Assembly (NCBI GenBank): GCA_012521935.1
Contig: JAAYLJ010000061.1
Span: 1-14,184 of the forward strand
Reading direction: 5' to 3'
DNA: 14,184 nucleotides
From: Campylobacteraceae bacterium
GTDB lineage: Bacteria; Campylobacterota; Campylobacteria; Campylobacterales; Campylobacteraceae
Shown: in pieces, positions 5,652 through 13,209 of the stretch
Layout: each line of letters begins with the position of its first letter
How positions within the stretch are numbered: the stretch's first letter is position 1
Made by a program: the position numbers and the translations under genes
Notes under the pieces: generated by a model
Databases searched by the model: none
The model's input: only the letters and a program-made list of their open reading frames with translations
What the model was told of the DNA's origin: nothing

Positions 5652-5687
5652 AAAGTTCAGTCACCTACTAAAAAGCAGGCAACTTTT
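5651..5687. terminator. Probable bidirectional terminator between island and tRNA
   Basis: AAAAGTT (5651-5657) pairs with AACTTTT (5681-5687), and an inner CCTAC/GCAGG stem (one G-T pair) closes a 6-base loop. A-rich and T-rich flanks on both sides give a U-tract in either direction. It starts at the last base of the ATPase stop codon, and on the minus strand it directly follows the stop of a decayed coding fragment. Confidence 0.5.
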
Positions 5688-5791
5688 ATTCACCAATGTC
5701 TTCATCGCTTAGTTGGTTTAACTTGTCTAGTCATTAAATCTTTTAATCTGCTGTCAAAAAAGTGGATTGATAATATCTTAGAAAGTTTATG
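5686..5791 (-). pseudogene. Decayed 3' gene fragment next to the tRNA
   Basis: On the minus strand, one frame (5791 to 5702) reads protein-like sequence including IHFFDSRLKDLMTRQ. The overlapping frame ending at 5686 reads LDKLNQLSDEDIGE followed by a stop. Joined by a single frameshift they would make a plausible C-terminus, and a terminator hairpin follows immediately. No start codon or family is recognisable. This looks like the eroded tail of a gene that once lay beside the tRNA; chance cannot be excluded. Confidence 0.25.
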
Positions 5792-5837
5792 CTAATGGGG
5801 TTAAAATGATTTATGTGGATTTTTGTAAAACCATAAA

Positions 5838-5914
5838 TGGTGGGTCTAGCAGGACTTGAACCTGCGGCCGTCCCGTTATGAGCGGGATGCTCTAACCAAC
5901 TGAGCTATAGACCC
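5838..5914 (-). tRNA. tRNA with CAT anticodon (elongator Met, or Ile2 if lysidine-modified)
   Basis: The minus strand folds into a complete 77-nt cloverleaf. The acceptor stem GGGTCTA/TAGACCC is followed by the encoded discriminator and CCA (5838-5841). The D-arm is GCTC/GAGC, the anticodon stem TCCCG/CGGGA has loop CTCATAA (anticodon CAT), and the T-arm GCAGG/CCTGC has loop TTCAAGT. It has ordinary acceptor pairing at position 1, so it is not initiator-like. From sequence alone I cannot separate elongator tRNA-Met from tRNA-Ile2 (substrate of TilS); Met is favoured. It lies 47 bases downstream of rodA on the same strand. Its 3' end faces the accessory region, as expected for a tRNA used as an integration site. 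Confidence 0.93.
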
Positions 5915-5961
5915 GAAGCAAAAAAGAAATGTGATTTTACCTAATAGATACTTAAGTGCTT

Positions 5962-7068
5962 CTAAAGTTTGAATTTAATGAATCTGTAAGTCTTGTCAAA
6001 CCTAAATGCAAGCAGGTTTTGAATGATTCCAAAAAGAATCATAAAGGTTATAAAATTGCTTCCACCATAGCTAAACAACGGCAAAGGTAGTCCTACAACA
6101 GGAGCTAACCCTACCGTCATAGAGACATTAACCCCCGCATATACAAATATAAGCAAGGCCACACTAGCAATGATGGAGCTAGCAAAGTAATCTTTTTTTA
6201 ACTTATATAGCAAAGTAAGCAGATGAATTATCAAAAAAGCATACAACAATATAAGCCCCAAAGCCCCTAAAAAGCCAAATCTCTCAACATGATAAGCAAA
6301 TATAAAATCGCTTGTAGATATGGGTAAAAATTTAAAATGAGTTTGCGTAGCTTCACTGCTACCTTTTCCAGTAAGTCCGCCAGAACCAATGGCTACTAAG
6401 GATTGTCTCACATGATAGCTTGGTTTTTCACTTATAAAGTCGCTTACGCGTTGTTTTTGATATGGGTGCAAATTTGCGTATAAAAAAGGCGCAACTACTC
6501 CTAGTGTAAAAATAATAGTAAACCAAATCTTTTTATTTACCCCAATGATAAAAAGCATTCCAAAACCCATAAGTAAAAAAGTGAGCGCAGTTCCAAGATC
6601 TGGCTGTTTGGCAATAAGAACAAATGGAACAAGTATAAAAAAACTAAGTTTTGCAAACTCCTTCAAAGAGTAGCCTTCCTCTTCAGGAGGAGACTGTTTT
6701 ATGAGGTATGCTAACATTAAAATCATTGCAACTTTCATTACTTCTGATGGTTGCAAAGTAAAATGCACAAAAGGGATGTCTAGCCACCTCTTTGCGCCTA
6801 GTCTGCTAACTCCAAAAAACTCGACACTTGCAAGCAGTCCAACGCTAACCCAGTAAAAAAAAGGTATTAACCAGTCAAGTTTTCTAAGGGGAAATAGAAA
6901 GAAAAATAGAAATGATGCAAAGCCTAATAGAAAATATATCATCTGTTTATTTGCTAACATTTGGCTAGATTCTGAAATGAGAAAGTACGAAATGCCCACT
7001 ATTGGTAGAATTAAGATTGGGATTAAAAAGTCAAAATGTGTTAGTATGCGTTTATCAAGCTGTATCAA
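5962..7068 (-). CDS. rodA: RodA (MrdB) peptidoglycan glycosyltransferase of cell elongation
   Basis: This 368-residue polytopic SEDS protein polymerises lipid II into glycan strands with its class B PBP partner in the elongasome of the inner membrane. About ten hydrophobic segments are visible. Family motifs are RWLDIPFVHFTLQPSEVMK (94-112), KQPDLGTAL (154-162), YHVRQSLVAIGSGGLTGKG (218-236), the loop LPISTSDFIFAYHVERFGFLG around the catalytic Asp254, and PLPLFSYGGS (328-337). Length is normal for RodA. The start is TTG at 7068 preceded by AAGGGA at 5-base spacing; the first residues MIQLDKRIL match the usual RodA lead. A perfect -10 TATAAT (complement of 7095-7100) lies about 30 bases upstream with only a weak -35. 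It diverges from rluD and its 3' end is followed by the tRNA. Confidence 0.95.
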   Translation of the reverse strand: MIQLDKRILTHFDFLIPILILPIVGISYFLISESSQMLANKQMIYFLLGFASFLFFFLFPLRKLDWLIPFFYWVSVGLLASVEFFGVSRLGAKRWLDIPFVHFTLQPSEVMKVAMILMLAYLIKQSPPEEEGYSLKEFAKLSFFILVPFVLIAKQPDLGTALTFLLMGFGMLFIIGVNKKIWFTIIFTLGVVAPFLYANLHPYQKQRVSDFISEKPSYHVRQSLVAIGSGGLTGKGSSEATQTHFKFLPISTSDFIFAYHVERFGFLGALGLILLYAFLIIHLLTLLYKLKKDYFASSIIASVALLIFVYAGVNVSMTVGLAPVVGLPLPLFSYGGSNFITFMILFGIIQNLLAFRFDKTYRFIKFKL

Positions 7069-7094
7069 ATATATCCCTTATTAATATTTGTGTA

Positions 7095-7123
7095 ATTATA
7101 TCAAATGAAGGAGTGTTGTTGAA
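7095..7123 (-). promoter_or_regulatory. rodA promoter in the compact divergent region
   Basis: Minus-strand TATAAT (complement of 7095-7100) has TTCAAC (complement of 7118-7123) 17 bases upstream, a poor -35. This fits Campylobacterota promoters, which depend mostly on the -10 box. The -35 overlaps the proposed TTG start of rluD (7119), so rodA transcription begins against the rluD leader. The plus-strand promoter for rluD is not clear; an AT-rich TAATTA at 7093-7098 is a possible -10. Confidence 0.5.
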
Positions 7124-8096
7124 GTTTATTTACACAAAAGACTCAAGCCAAAGAGTTGATTTGGTAGTTTTAGAACTATTAAATATATCAAGAAATCAAG
7201 CTCAAAATCTAATAAAAAATGGCTTAGTTTTTGTAGATAAAAAGGTTGTGACAAAGAGTGGATTTATGGTTGAAAAAGATAGCCAAATCCACATAAAAGA
7301 GTTAAAAAAAGATAATGAAGATGAGCTAAATTTAGATTTTTCAGTTGACATTTTATATGAAGATGAATATATTTTAATCATAAATAAACCACCAAATCTA
7401 ACCACCCACAAAGCGCCTAGTGTAAATGAAGCAACTTTGGTTGACTGGCTAGTAAGTAAAAATTTTAAGCTCTCATGTATTGCAGGGGAAGATAGAAGAG
7501 GGATTGTCCATAGGTTAGACAAAGAAACATCAGGCGCACTCATCATTGCAAAAGATAACTCAACCCATGAAAAACTCTCAAATAAGTTTAAAGAACAAAA
7601 CATTGGAAGGTACTATTTAGCCATCATTGATTTGCCTTTAAGGCAGAGTTTAATAGTAGATAGAAAAATCGCTAGAAATATGAAAAATAGACTGAAAATG
7701 AGCATTAATTCAGAAGGAAAAGAGTCAAAAAGTGCATTCGTAAAGCTTAAAAATAGTAAAAATATGAACTATGAACTCATTGCTGCTAAGCTTTTTAGTG
7801 GCAGAACTCATCAAATAAGAGTCCATTTAAAGAGCCTTTCTAGACATATCTTAGGAGATGATTTATACGGTTTTAAGAGCCAAAAAGTTAAAATCCCAAG
7901 AGTAATGTTGCATGCTTTTGGCTTAAGTTTAACTCATCCAGTTACAGATGAGCCACTACAAATTTGTGCACCGCTTTTTGAGGATTTTAAAACAGAACTT
8001 CTTAACTATTTTGAAGGAGAGATAGATTATGAAAAGATTTCACTTCCTGATATTATCAATCTTTTTGATACTGTTTGTTTCGGGGTGTCAGCGTAG
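7119..8096 (+). CDS. rluD: RluA/RluD-family 23S rRNA pseudouridine synthase
   Basis: From a TTG start at 7119 this is 325 residues. It isomerises uridine to pseudouridine in RNA, most likely 23S rRNA. An S4 RNA-binding domain (about 9-60: RVDLVVLELLNISRNQAQNL onward) precedes the catalytic domain. The catalytic domain has the motif GIVHRLDKETSGAL (128-141; catalytic Asp134) and the late motif FSGRTHQIRVHL (226-237). AAGGAG (7108-7113) lies 5 bases before TTG 7119. Upstream in-frame starts overlap rodA and add residues unlike the family, so I reject them. Its last 22 codons run through the signal-peptide coding region of the next gene, a 68-base overlap. It is the first gene of the plus-strand operon. 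Substrate position cannot be read from sequence; RluD versus RluC type is by best resemblance only. Confidence 0.85.
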   Translation: MKFIYTKDSSQRVDLVVLELLNISRNQAQNLIKNGLVFVDKKVVTKSGFMVEKDSQIHIKELKKDNEDELNLDFSVDILYEDEYILIINKPPNLTTHKAPSVNEATLVDWLVSKNFKLSCIAGEDRRGIVHRLDKETSGALIIAKDNSTHEKLSNKFKEQNIGRYYLAIIDLPLRQSLIVDRKIARNMKNRLKMSINSEGKESKSAFVKLKNSKNMNYELIAAKLFSGRTHQIRVHLKSLSRHILGDDLYGFKSQKVKIPRVMLHAFGLSLTHPVTDEPLQICAPLFEDFKTELLNYFEGEIDYEKISLPDIINLFDTVCFGVSA

Positions 8097-9258
8097 CCCT
8101 TTTACTCCGCAAGAATCTATGATAGATTCAAACTTGCCTACTGTTGATGAGATTAAAACTATTTCAGATATGACTGAAGTTGGCTTTGAATGGAGCCCGT
8201 GGCACGATGAGAGATTAAAGGGGTACTACCTTTACAGAAAAAGCGCAAATGAGGCAGAATTTTCTAGAGTTGGAGATGTTAAAGATAGATACGCATCTCA
8301 TTATGTAGATGAAAAATTAACCCCACAAACAGAGTACGAATACTATTTTACAACCTATTCATATGAAGGAAGAGAGTCTCCAAGAGGGAAAATACACCAA
8401 GTAGCTACCAAAAAAAATCTAAACTCAGTTCCTTTTGTTCAAGCAATAGTCGGACTTCCAAATAGAGTAAAACTTCTTTGGAGGCCCCATCCAGTTGAAA
8501 GAGTTGGCTCTTATATTGTTGAGCGAAATGAATTAGATCAAAAAGAGTGGAAGCAAATAGCCCATGTAAAAGGGAGGCTAAATGCAGAGTTTATCGATAC
8601 AGGACTAAAAGATAATCATACTTACAGATATAGAATTTTAGCTGTTACATACGATGATATAGTCTCTTACCCAAGTGAGATTGTAACTGCTACTACTAAA
8701 CCACTTCCTAAAATGGTAGAAAATGTTTTAGCCACTAGAGATTTGCCAAAAAAGATTTTGCTAACATGGGATGCCTCAAATGAAGGAGATATTTCTCATT
8801 ATAGAGTTTATAGAGCTCCAACTTCAGTTCTTTTTTATTCATTTTTAGCAAAAACTGATGAGAATAGTTTTGAAGACTTTGTAAATTCAAATGGAACAGA
8901 TAGATACTATAAAGTAACTGCTGTTGATAAAGATGGGTTGGAGTCACTTAAACAGTCCGCCCCAATAGCAGGTGCAACCCTAGATGCTCCACTTCCCCCA
9001 GCTATGACAGAGGGCAGTTATCAAAACGGTGAAGCAGTAATCACTTGGAATCAAGTTGATGGAAGAGCGGTTAAATATAGCATTGTTAAAAAGTATGATT
9101 CACAAAGTGAAATTATTGAGCCAATCACCTCCAATAGATTTGTAGATAGAGCTTTAATGCCAGGGGTTAAATATAATTATGAGATAATCTCCATAGATGA
9201 GTTTGGACTTGCATCTAAGCCTTCTCAAAGAGTGATTATCTCAGTACCTAAAGAGTAA
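8029..9258 (+). CDS. flpA: FlpA-like fibronectin type III repeat lipoprotein
   Basis: This 409-residue surface lipoprotein has a signal peptide MKRFHFLILSIFLILFVSGC with lipobox VSGC, giving lipidated Cys20. About four FN3-like beta-sandwich units follow (roughly 37-127, 134-223, 230-317 and 321-406), each with the W....Y.(V/L)YR and Y.Y.....D..G..S patterns. Position upstream of trmB-ftsEX and overall make-up match Campylobacter jejuni FlpA (Cj1279c), an adhesin for host fibronectin. Unit 2 contains WRPHPVERV (151-159), seven of nine residues identical to the fibronectin-binding motif WRPHPDFRV I recall for FlpA. AAGGAG (8014-8019) lies 9 bases before the ATG. In an environmental species the ancestral role may be envelope related rather than host adhesion. 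The gene starts inside rluD and ends 8 bases before trmB. Confidence 0.85.
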   Translation: MKRFHFLILSIFLILFVSGCQRSPFTPQESMIDSNLPTVDEIKTISDMTEVGFEWSPWHDERLKGYYLYRKSANEAEFSRVGDVKDRYASHYVDEKLTPQTEYEYYFTTYSYEGRESPRGKIHQVATKKNLNSVPFVQAIVGLPNRVKLLWRPHPVERVGSYIVERNELDQKEWKQIAHVKGRLNAEFIDTGLKDNHTYRYRILAVTYDDIVSYPSEIVTATTKPLPKMVENVLATRDLPKKILLTWDASNEGDISHYRVYRAPTSVLFYSFLAKTDENSFEDFVNSNGTDRYYKVTAVDKDGLESLKQSAPIAGATLDAPLPPAMTEGSYQNGEAVITWNQVDGRAVKYSIVKKYDSQSEIIEPITSNRFVDRALMPGVKYNYEIISIDEFGLASKPSQRVIISVPKE

Positions 9259-9266
9259 AGGCGTAA

Positions 9267-10427
9267 ATGCCAAATTTACACATTGAAAATCTAACACCAT
9301 TTGCCTATCCTGCCTCAATTGGAGAGGTAGGGTTTATTTGGGAAGCAAGAAATGAAAAAGAGACTCTTGTTTTAGCTAAAAATAAAGATGAAGAGTTTTT
9401 CATAAAGATAGTAAAAAAAGAGAATCATTTCCTCCTTAAAAGCGACAAAATAACAAAACCAACAGATGCCAACCTTTTAAAAGAGGCTTTAAATGAGTAT
9501 AAAAAGGGCGTTAAAGGGATTGAGATTTTTAGCAACACTTCAATTAGTAAAAAAAAGAGTGAGAAAAACAGTAATCTTTTAAAAAAAATAGACTTTTTTA
9601 GTAAAATTTCTAAGGAAAAAAGGGAGATTTGGCTAGAGATTGGTTTTGGAAGTGGGAGACATCTTTTACATCAAGCTAAAGAAAATAGAGATGTTTTAAT
9701 TATCGGAATTGAAATTTACAAACCTTCAATTGAGCAAGTTTTAAAAAGAGCCCATTTAGAAGGGGTTGAGAATATATATCTTATAGATTATGACGCTAGA
9801 ATTTTAATGGAATTTTTAAACTCAAACAGTATTGGCAAGATATTTGTTCACTTTCCAGTACCTTGGGATAAAAAACCCCACCGAAGAGTTATCTCAAAAG
9901 AGTTTACAAATGAAGCCCTAAGAGTTTTAAAAAAGGACGGTTTTTTAGAGTTAAGAACTGATAGCGAGCTCTATTTCGACTTTGCATTAAAGACTTTTTT
10001 AGATTTTGAAAAAACTATCATAAATATAGAAAAAAACATGGATTTGCCAATTAGCAGCAAGTATGAAGATAGATGGAAAAGATTAAATAAAGATATTTAT
10101 AATGTAAAAATTTTTAGTAAGAAAGTAGATGATCCCATAAAACCTCCTTCAAAACTTATATTCAGTGGAGAGTTTTTGCCAATAAATTTTGACTTAAAAA
10201 ACAGGATTTTCAAAGATAAAGATTTTTTTCTAAAAGTTGAAGAAGTGTATGAGACTGAAAGTGAAAAATATCTATTAAAAGTAGCTTTTGGTTCTTTTGA
10301 TATGCCTGAGCATAGATATGTAGTTATTGAAAAAAACAGTGCTTACTATTTTCCTCATCAAGTCTATTCAACTAGAGCAAACAAAGAAGCACATGAAGTT
10401 TTACAAAGTTGGTTAAAAGATGGATAA
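9267..10427 (+). CDS. trmB: TrmB tRNA (guanine46-N7)-methyltransferase, extended form
   Basis: This SAM-dependent enzyme methylates G46 in the tRNA variable loop. It is 386 residues, far longer than the common 210-240. A distinct N-terminal region (1-118) and a C-terminal region (about 270-386) flank the Rossmann core. Core motifs are the SAM loop EIGFGSG (124-130), GIEIYKPSI (147-155), FPVPWDKKPHRRV (196-208) and LELRTDSELY (227-236). The usual FPDPW has Val in place of Asp, which I believe is shared with other Campylobacterota TrmB. AAAGG (9257-9261), overlapping the flpA stop, is the ribosome site for the ATG at 9267. Its end overlaps ftsE by 8 bases. The extensions have no recognised domain and may aid tRNA binding (inference). 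Confidence 0.9.
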   Translation: MPNLHIENLTPFAYPASIGEVGFIWEARNEKETLVLAKNKDEEFFIKIVKKENHFLLKSDKITKPTDANLLKEALNEYKKGVKGIEIFSNTSISKKKSEKNSNLLKKIDFFSKISKEKREIWLEIGFGSGRHLLHQAKENRDVLIIGIEIYKPSIEQVLKRAHLEGVENIYLIDYDARILMEFLNSNSIGKIFVHFPVPWDKKPHRRVISKEFTNEALRVLKKDGFLELRTDSELYFDFALKTFLDFEKTIINIEKNMDLPISSKYEDRWKRLNKDIYNVKIFSKKVDDPIKPPSKLIFSGEFLPINFDLKNRIFKDKDFFLKVEEVYETESEKYLLKVAFGSFDMPEHRYVVIEKNSAYYFPHQVYSTRANKEAHEVLQSWLKDG

Positions 10428-11091
10428 TGTAATTAAAACAGTGAATTTATCGCTTGGGTATAGGGATGATAAGCCAGTGATTACGGATTGTAATTTAAAG
10501 ATTAAATCTCGTGATTTTGCCTTTATAACTGGAAAAAGCGGTAGTGGAAAATCAACCATTTTAAAATCCTTATATGGTGAAATCTTGCCAAGAGCTGGCG
10601 AGATTGAAGTTTGCGGGATGGATATAAAAAACATAAGTTCTACAAGATTAAAAGCCTTAAGAAGGGTGCTAGGCATTGTTTTTCAAGATTATAGATTAAT
10701 TAATGAGTGGAGTGTTGAAAAAAATGTAATGCTTCCACTTTTAATAGGCGGCTTTTCAAAAACAATCTGCGTTAAGCAAGCTCATAAACTCTTAAAACAT
10801 GTAAATCTTCTTCATAAAGCTCAAAGATACCCTATGGAATTAAGCGGTGGAGAGCAGCAAAGAGTTGCCATTGCTAGGGCTCTTGCACATAATCCTGTTT
10901 TACTTTTAGCAGATGAGCCAACTGGAAACTTAGATGAGTATTCAAGTGATGTTATTTGGTCAATTTTAAAAAGTGCAAAAGAGCAACTTGGTACAACTGT
11001 TGTGGTTGTAACTCACAAAATACCAACTACTTTAGGCTTAGAATATAAGCATTTTTTCCTAGAATCGGGAGTTTTATATGAAGTCCCTTAA
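10420..11091 (+). CDS. ftsE: FtsE, ATPase of the FtsEX divisome ABC complex
   Basis: This 223-residue ABC ATPase is the length typical of FtsE. Walker A is GKSGSGKST (38-46), the Q-loop is FQDYRLI with Gln89, the ABC signature is LSGGEQQR (141-148), Walker B is VLLLADEPT (160-168; Asp165, Glu166), the D-loop is GNLD and the H-loop has His199. FQDYRL is characteristic of FtsE among ABC proteins. It acts on the inner face of the cytoplasmic membrane with FtsX, transmitting ATP-driven conformational change to periplasmic hydrolase activators rather than transporting a substrate. It begins inside the last codons of trmB (8-base overlap) and overlaps ftsX by 14 bases, so the whole stretch is translationally coupled. 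Confidence 0.95.
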   Translation: MDNVIKTVNLSLGYRDDKPVITDCNLKIKSRDFAFITGKSGSGKSTILKSLYGEILPRAGEIEVCGMDIKNISSTRLKALRRVLGIVFQDYRLINEWSVEKNVMLPLLIGGFSKTICVKQAHKLLKHVNLLHKAQRYPMELSGGEQQRVAIARALAHNPVLLLADEPTGNLDEYSSDVIWSILKSAKEQLGTTVVVVTHKIPTTLGLEYKHFFLESGVLYEVP

Positions 11092-11893
11092 AAATCATTT
11101 TGCAGTAATCTTTCCACTTTTAGTTTTGCTTTTTGCCTTTCAGTTTACAAAAGGATTAGATAGCGTAGTGGTTGATTATGAAGAGAAAATCATAGATGAA
11201 TATAGCATTCTTTTAGTAACTGCTAAAGATTTTAAGTATGAAGAATTGTACACCCTCTCTAGTAAAGTAAAAAATGTAGAAGAGGTTAGTCCTAAAAAAG
11301 TATTAGATAATTTAAAAAAGGATATCTCAGCTGAGAATATCTCTTTAATCCAATTAGCATTGCCTAAATTTTACTCAGTGAAATTAAGCTCTTTTCCAAG
11401 CGATAAAGAGAGGGTAAACATTGAAGAGAAGCTTTTGAAAGCAAAGGGAGTAAAAAGAGTTGAAGCTTTTTCTAAAACATACAATCAAATCTATAAACTA
11501 CTAAGCGTTGCTAAAACTTTAACATACATATTTGCCTCCATCATAGGAGTTATAGCTTTGCTTTTAATGCTAAAACAGATGAGAATATGGGTGTTAGAGC
11601 ATAAAGAAAGAATGGACATTATGACTCTTTTTGGAGCAGCTTTTTGGATGAAAAGCGCTGTTTTATACAGACTTGCTTTAGTAGATTCACTCTTTTCTAC
11701 AATTTGTGTGGTGCTTTTCTTTTGGTTTGTCCCAAAATATAAGCTAATCCAAGAGTTTGCAGATGATATTGGCTTAATAGTTCCAACCATAGATCCACTT
11801 AAAGATGGAGTATTGCTTTTAGCTATATCAATCTTTTTTGCTCTAATATCAGTGAGTTTAGTTATGTTAAAAGTAAAAAATGAGCAGCCTTAA
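11078..11893 (+). CDS. ftsX: FtsX, membrane subunit of the FtsEX divisome complex
   Basis: This 271-residue protein has the FtsX topology. TM1 spans about 8-26, then comes a periplasmic loop domain of roughly 120 residues, then TM2 (about 147-166), TM3 (about 198-219) and TM4 (about 243-265). Between TM2 and TM3 lies the conserved cytoplasmic stretch ERMDIMTLFGAAFWM (177-191), which couples to FtsE. The periplasmic loop is where FtsX binds its hydrolase activator; here the next gene encodes a coiled-coil EnvC-type protein, the natural partner. It overlaps ftsE by 14 bases and its TAA shares one base with the ATG of the next gene (TAATG). Sequence divergence of FtsX is normal; assignment rests on topology plus operon position. 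Confidence 0.92.
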   Translation: MKSLKNHFAVIFPLLVLLFAFQFTKGLDSVVVDYEEKIIDEYSILLVTAKDFKYEELYTLSSKVKNVEEVSPKKVLDNLKKDISAENISLIQLALPKFYSVKLSSFPSDKERVNIEEKLLKAKGVKRVEAFSKTYNQIYKLLSVAKTLTYIFASIIGVIALLLMLKQMRIWVLEHKERMDIMTLFGAAFWMKSAVLYRLALVDSLFSTICVVLFFWFVPKYKLIQEFADDIGLIVPTIDPLKDGVLLLAISIFFALISVSLVMLKVKNEQP

Positions 11894-13134
11894 TGAGAGT
11901 GGTTTTTACGCTTTTCATATTTTTAAATTTACTTTTTAGCTCAACTTCACAAAAAATCTCATCTAGCCAATCCTCAATTCAAAGCGCTTCACAAAAAGAG
12001 AAACAGATAACTAAAAAACTTGAAGATATAGCTAAAGATATAGCTAGGGAGCAGAAAAAACTAAATAGCCTAAAAGATGAGATAGTAAAGGTTCAAAATC
12101 AGATAAAGTCCTTACAACAAGAGACTAAAGACTCATCCAAGCGACTTGAGGAGTTAAAAGAGGAGAGTTTGAAGTTAAAAAAGACAAAACAAGAGATTGA
12201 AGAGCAGCTAATTAGAGTAATATCAGAGCATTTTTCATTTGATTTTGTGATAGATAAAAACTACATTGAAAGTAGTAGTAGCATAATAGGAGATGAGGTT
12301 TTAAAAGAGACAAGAACTTTGCTTCAAAAAGATTTCAAAGAGCTCTCAAGTGCATATAGCAAAACTGATGAAACTATAAAAAAACAAAACATAGAAATCT
12401 CTGCGCTAAATGAAAAACTCTCTGGGCTAAAAGAGAAAGAAGCGCTTTTAAATAAGCTTCAAAATGATCAAACTAAAACCATAGCTTCTTTAGATAAAGA
12501 GAATAAAAGCTATAAAAATAGACTAAATGAGATAAGCAAGCAGAAAAAGGAACTTCAAGCAACTTTAGAGAAATTAAAAATCATTAAAATAAAAGAGGAT
12601 GAAAAAAGAGCTCAAGAAGCTGCCGAAGCTGAAGCTAGAAAAGCATTAGAAAAAGCACCACAACAAGCAATTGAAGAGGGAGATGTGCAAAAGGTAACTG
12701 TTAGGCAAATTGGCTCATCTTATCAAAACTCTCAAGTTAAAAAGTATGCTGGCAGTAAAACTATAGCCCCACTAGATAGTTTTGAAGTTCTTCAAAGATT
12801 TGGTAACTACATTGATCCAATTTATAATATAAAAATCTTTAATGAATCAGTCATTTTACGCTCAAAAACTACTCAAGCAACAGTAAAAAATGTCTTAGAT
12901 GGAAAGGTTGTTTTTGCTAAGCAGACAAATATGCTTGATCATGTAGTGATTGTAGAAAATAGTAATGGAATACATACGATTTTTGCTCATTTAAATCAAA
13001 TTGCGCCAACCATAGCAGTTGGAAAGAAGATAAAAAAAGGGTATGTTTTAGGAAGAGTTGAGAGAGATTTAACCTTTGAAGTTACACAAAAAAACTTTCA
13101 TATTGACCCGCTAGAACTCATTAATTTAAAATAA
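11893..13134 (+). CDS. envC: EnvC-type murein hydrolase activator (coiled coil plus degenerate LytM/M23 domain)
   Basis: This 413-residue exported protein has a short signal peptide (about 1-17, FTLFIFLNLLFSS). Long charged coiled-coil segments cover about 20-110 and 140-250, the part that in E. coli EnvC docks on FtsX. The C-terminal LytM/M23 domain (about 288-413) is recognisable by LDGKVVFAKQ, HVVIVENSNGIHTIFAHLNQI and VGKKIKKGYVLGRV. The zinc site is not intact: the HxxxD position reads Asn317...Ile321, and the HLHFE position reads DLTFE (Asp392, Thr394). Only His366 of AHL remains. As with E. coli EnvC, the domain should therefore be non-catalytic and activate an amidase (AmiA/AmiC type) under FtsEX control at division. 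It starts at the ftsX stop (TAATG), so stoichiometric expression is likely. No enzyme activity should be assigned. Confidence 0.9.
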   Translation: MRVVFTLFIFLNLLFSSTSQKISSSQSSIQSASQKEKQITKKLEDIAKDIAREQKKLNSLKDEIVKVQNQIKSLQQETKDSSKRLEELKEESLKLKKTKQEIEEQLIRVISEHFSFDFVIDKNYIESSSSIIGDEVLKETRTLLQKDFKELSSAYSKTDETIKKQNIEISALNEKLSGLKEKEALLNKLQNDQTKTIASLDKENKSYKNRLNEISKQKKELQATLEKLKIIKIKEDEKRAQEAAEAEARKALEKAPQQAIEEGDVQKVTVRQIGSSYQNSQVKKYAGSKTIAPLDSFEVLQRFGNYIDPIYNIKIFNESVILRSKTTQATVKNVLDGKVVFAKQTNMLDHVVIVENSNGIHTIFAHLNQIAPTIAVGKKIKKGYVLGRVERDLTFEVTQKNFHIDPLELINLK

Positions 13135-13170
13135 AAAAGAGATTCAATAGTTTTATAAGGATTATTTAAG

Positions 13171-13176
13171 TACAAT
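13171..13176 (+). promoter_or_regulatory. Possible pyrH promoter (-10 only)
   Basis: TACAAT at 13171-13176, one mismatch from consensus, lies 33 bases before the pyrH ATG in the largest gap (75 bases) of the operon. No good -35 is present (TAGTTT at 17-base spacing), which is common in this group. There is no hairpin terminator after envC, so read-through from upstream is also likely. Confidence 0.4.
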
Positions 13177-13209
13177 ACGCGGATTTATTCATAAAAAAGG
13201 AGCCAAGGA

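Noticed and set aside
7002..7118. An upstream start for rluD at GTG 7002 or GTG/TTG 7113-7118
   Set aside because: 7002 lies inside rodA and adds residues unlike an S4 domain. 7113 overlaps the Shine-Dalgarno sequence and 7116 is too close to it.
7202..7603. Long minus-strand open frame opposite rluD
   Set aside because: It is an antisense shadow: no ribosome site and Ser/Phe-rich text typical of reverse-read AT-rich genes, and the opposite strand encodes clear catalytic motifs.
12748..13134. Active M23 endopeptidase
   Set aside because: The HxxxD and HxH zinc ligands are replaced, so the catalytic centre is missing.
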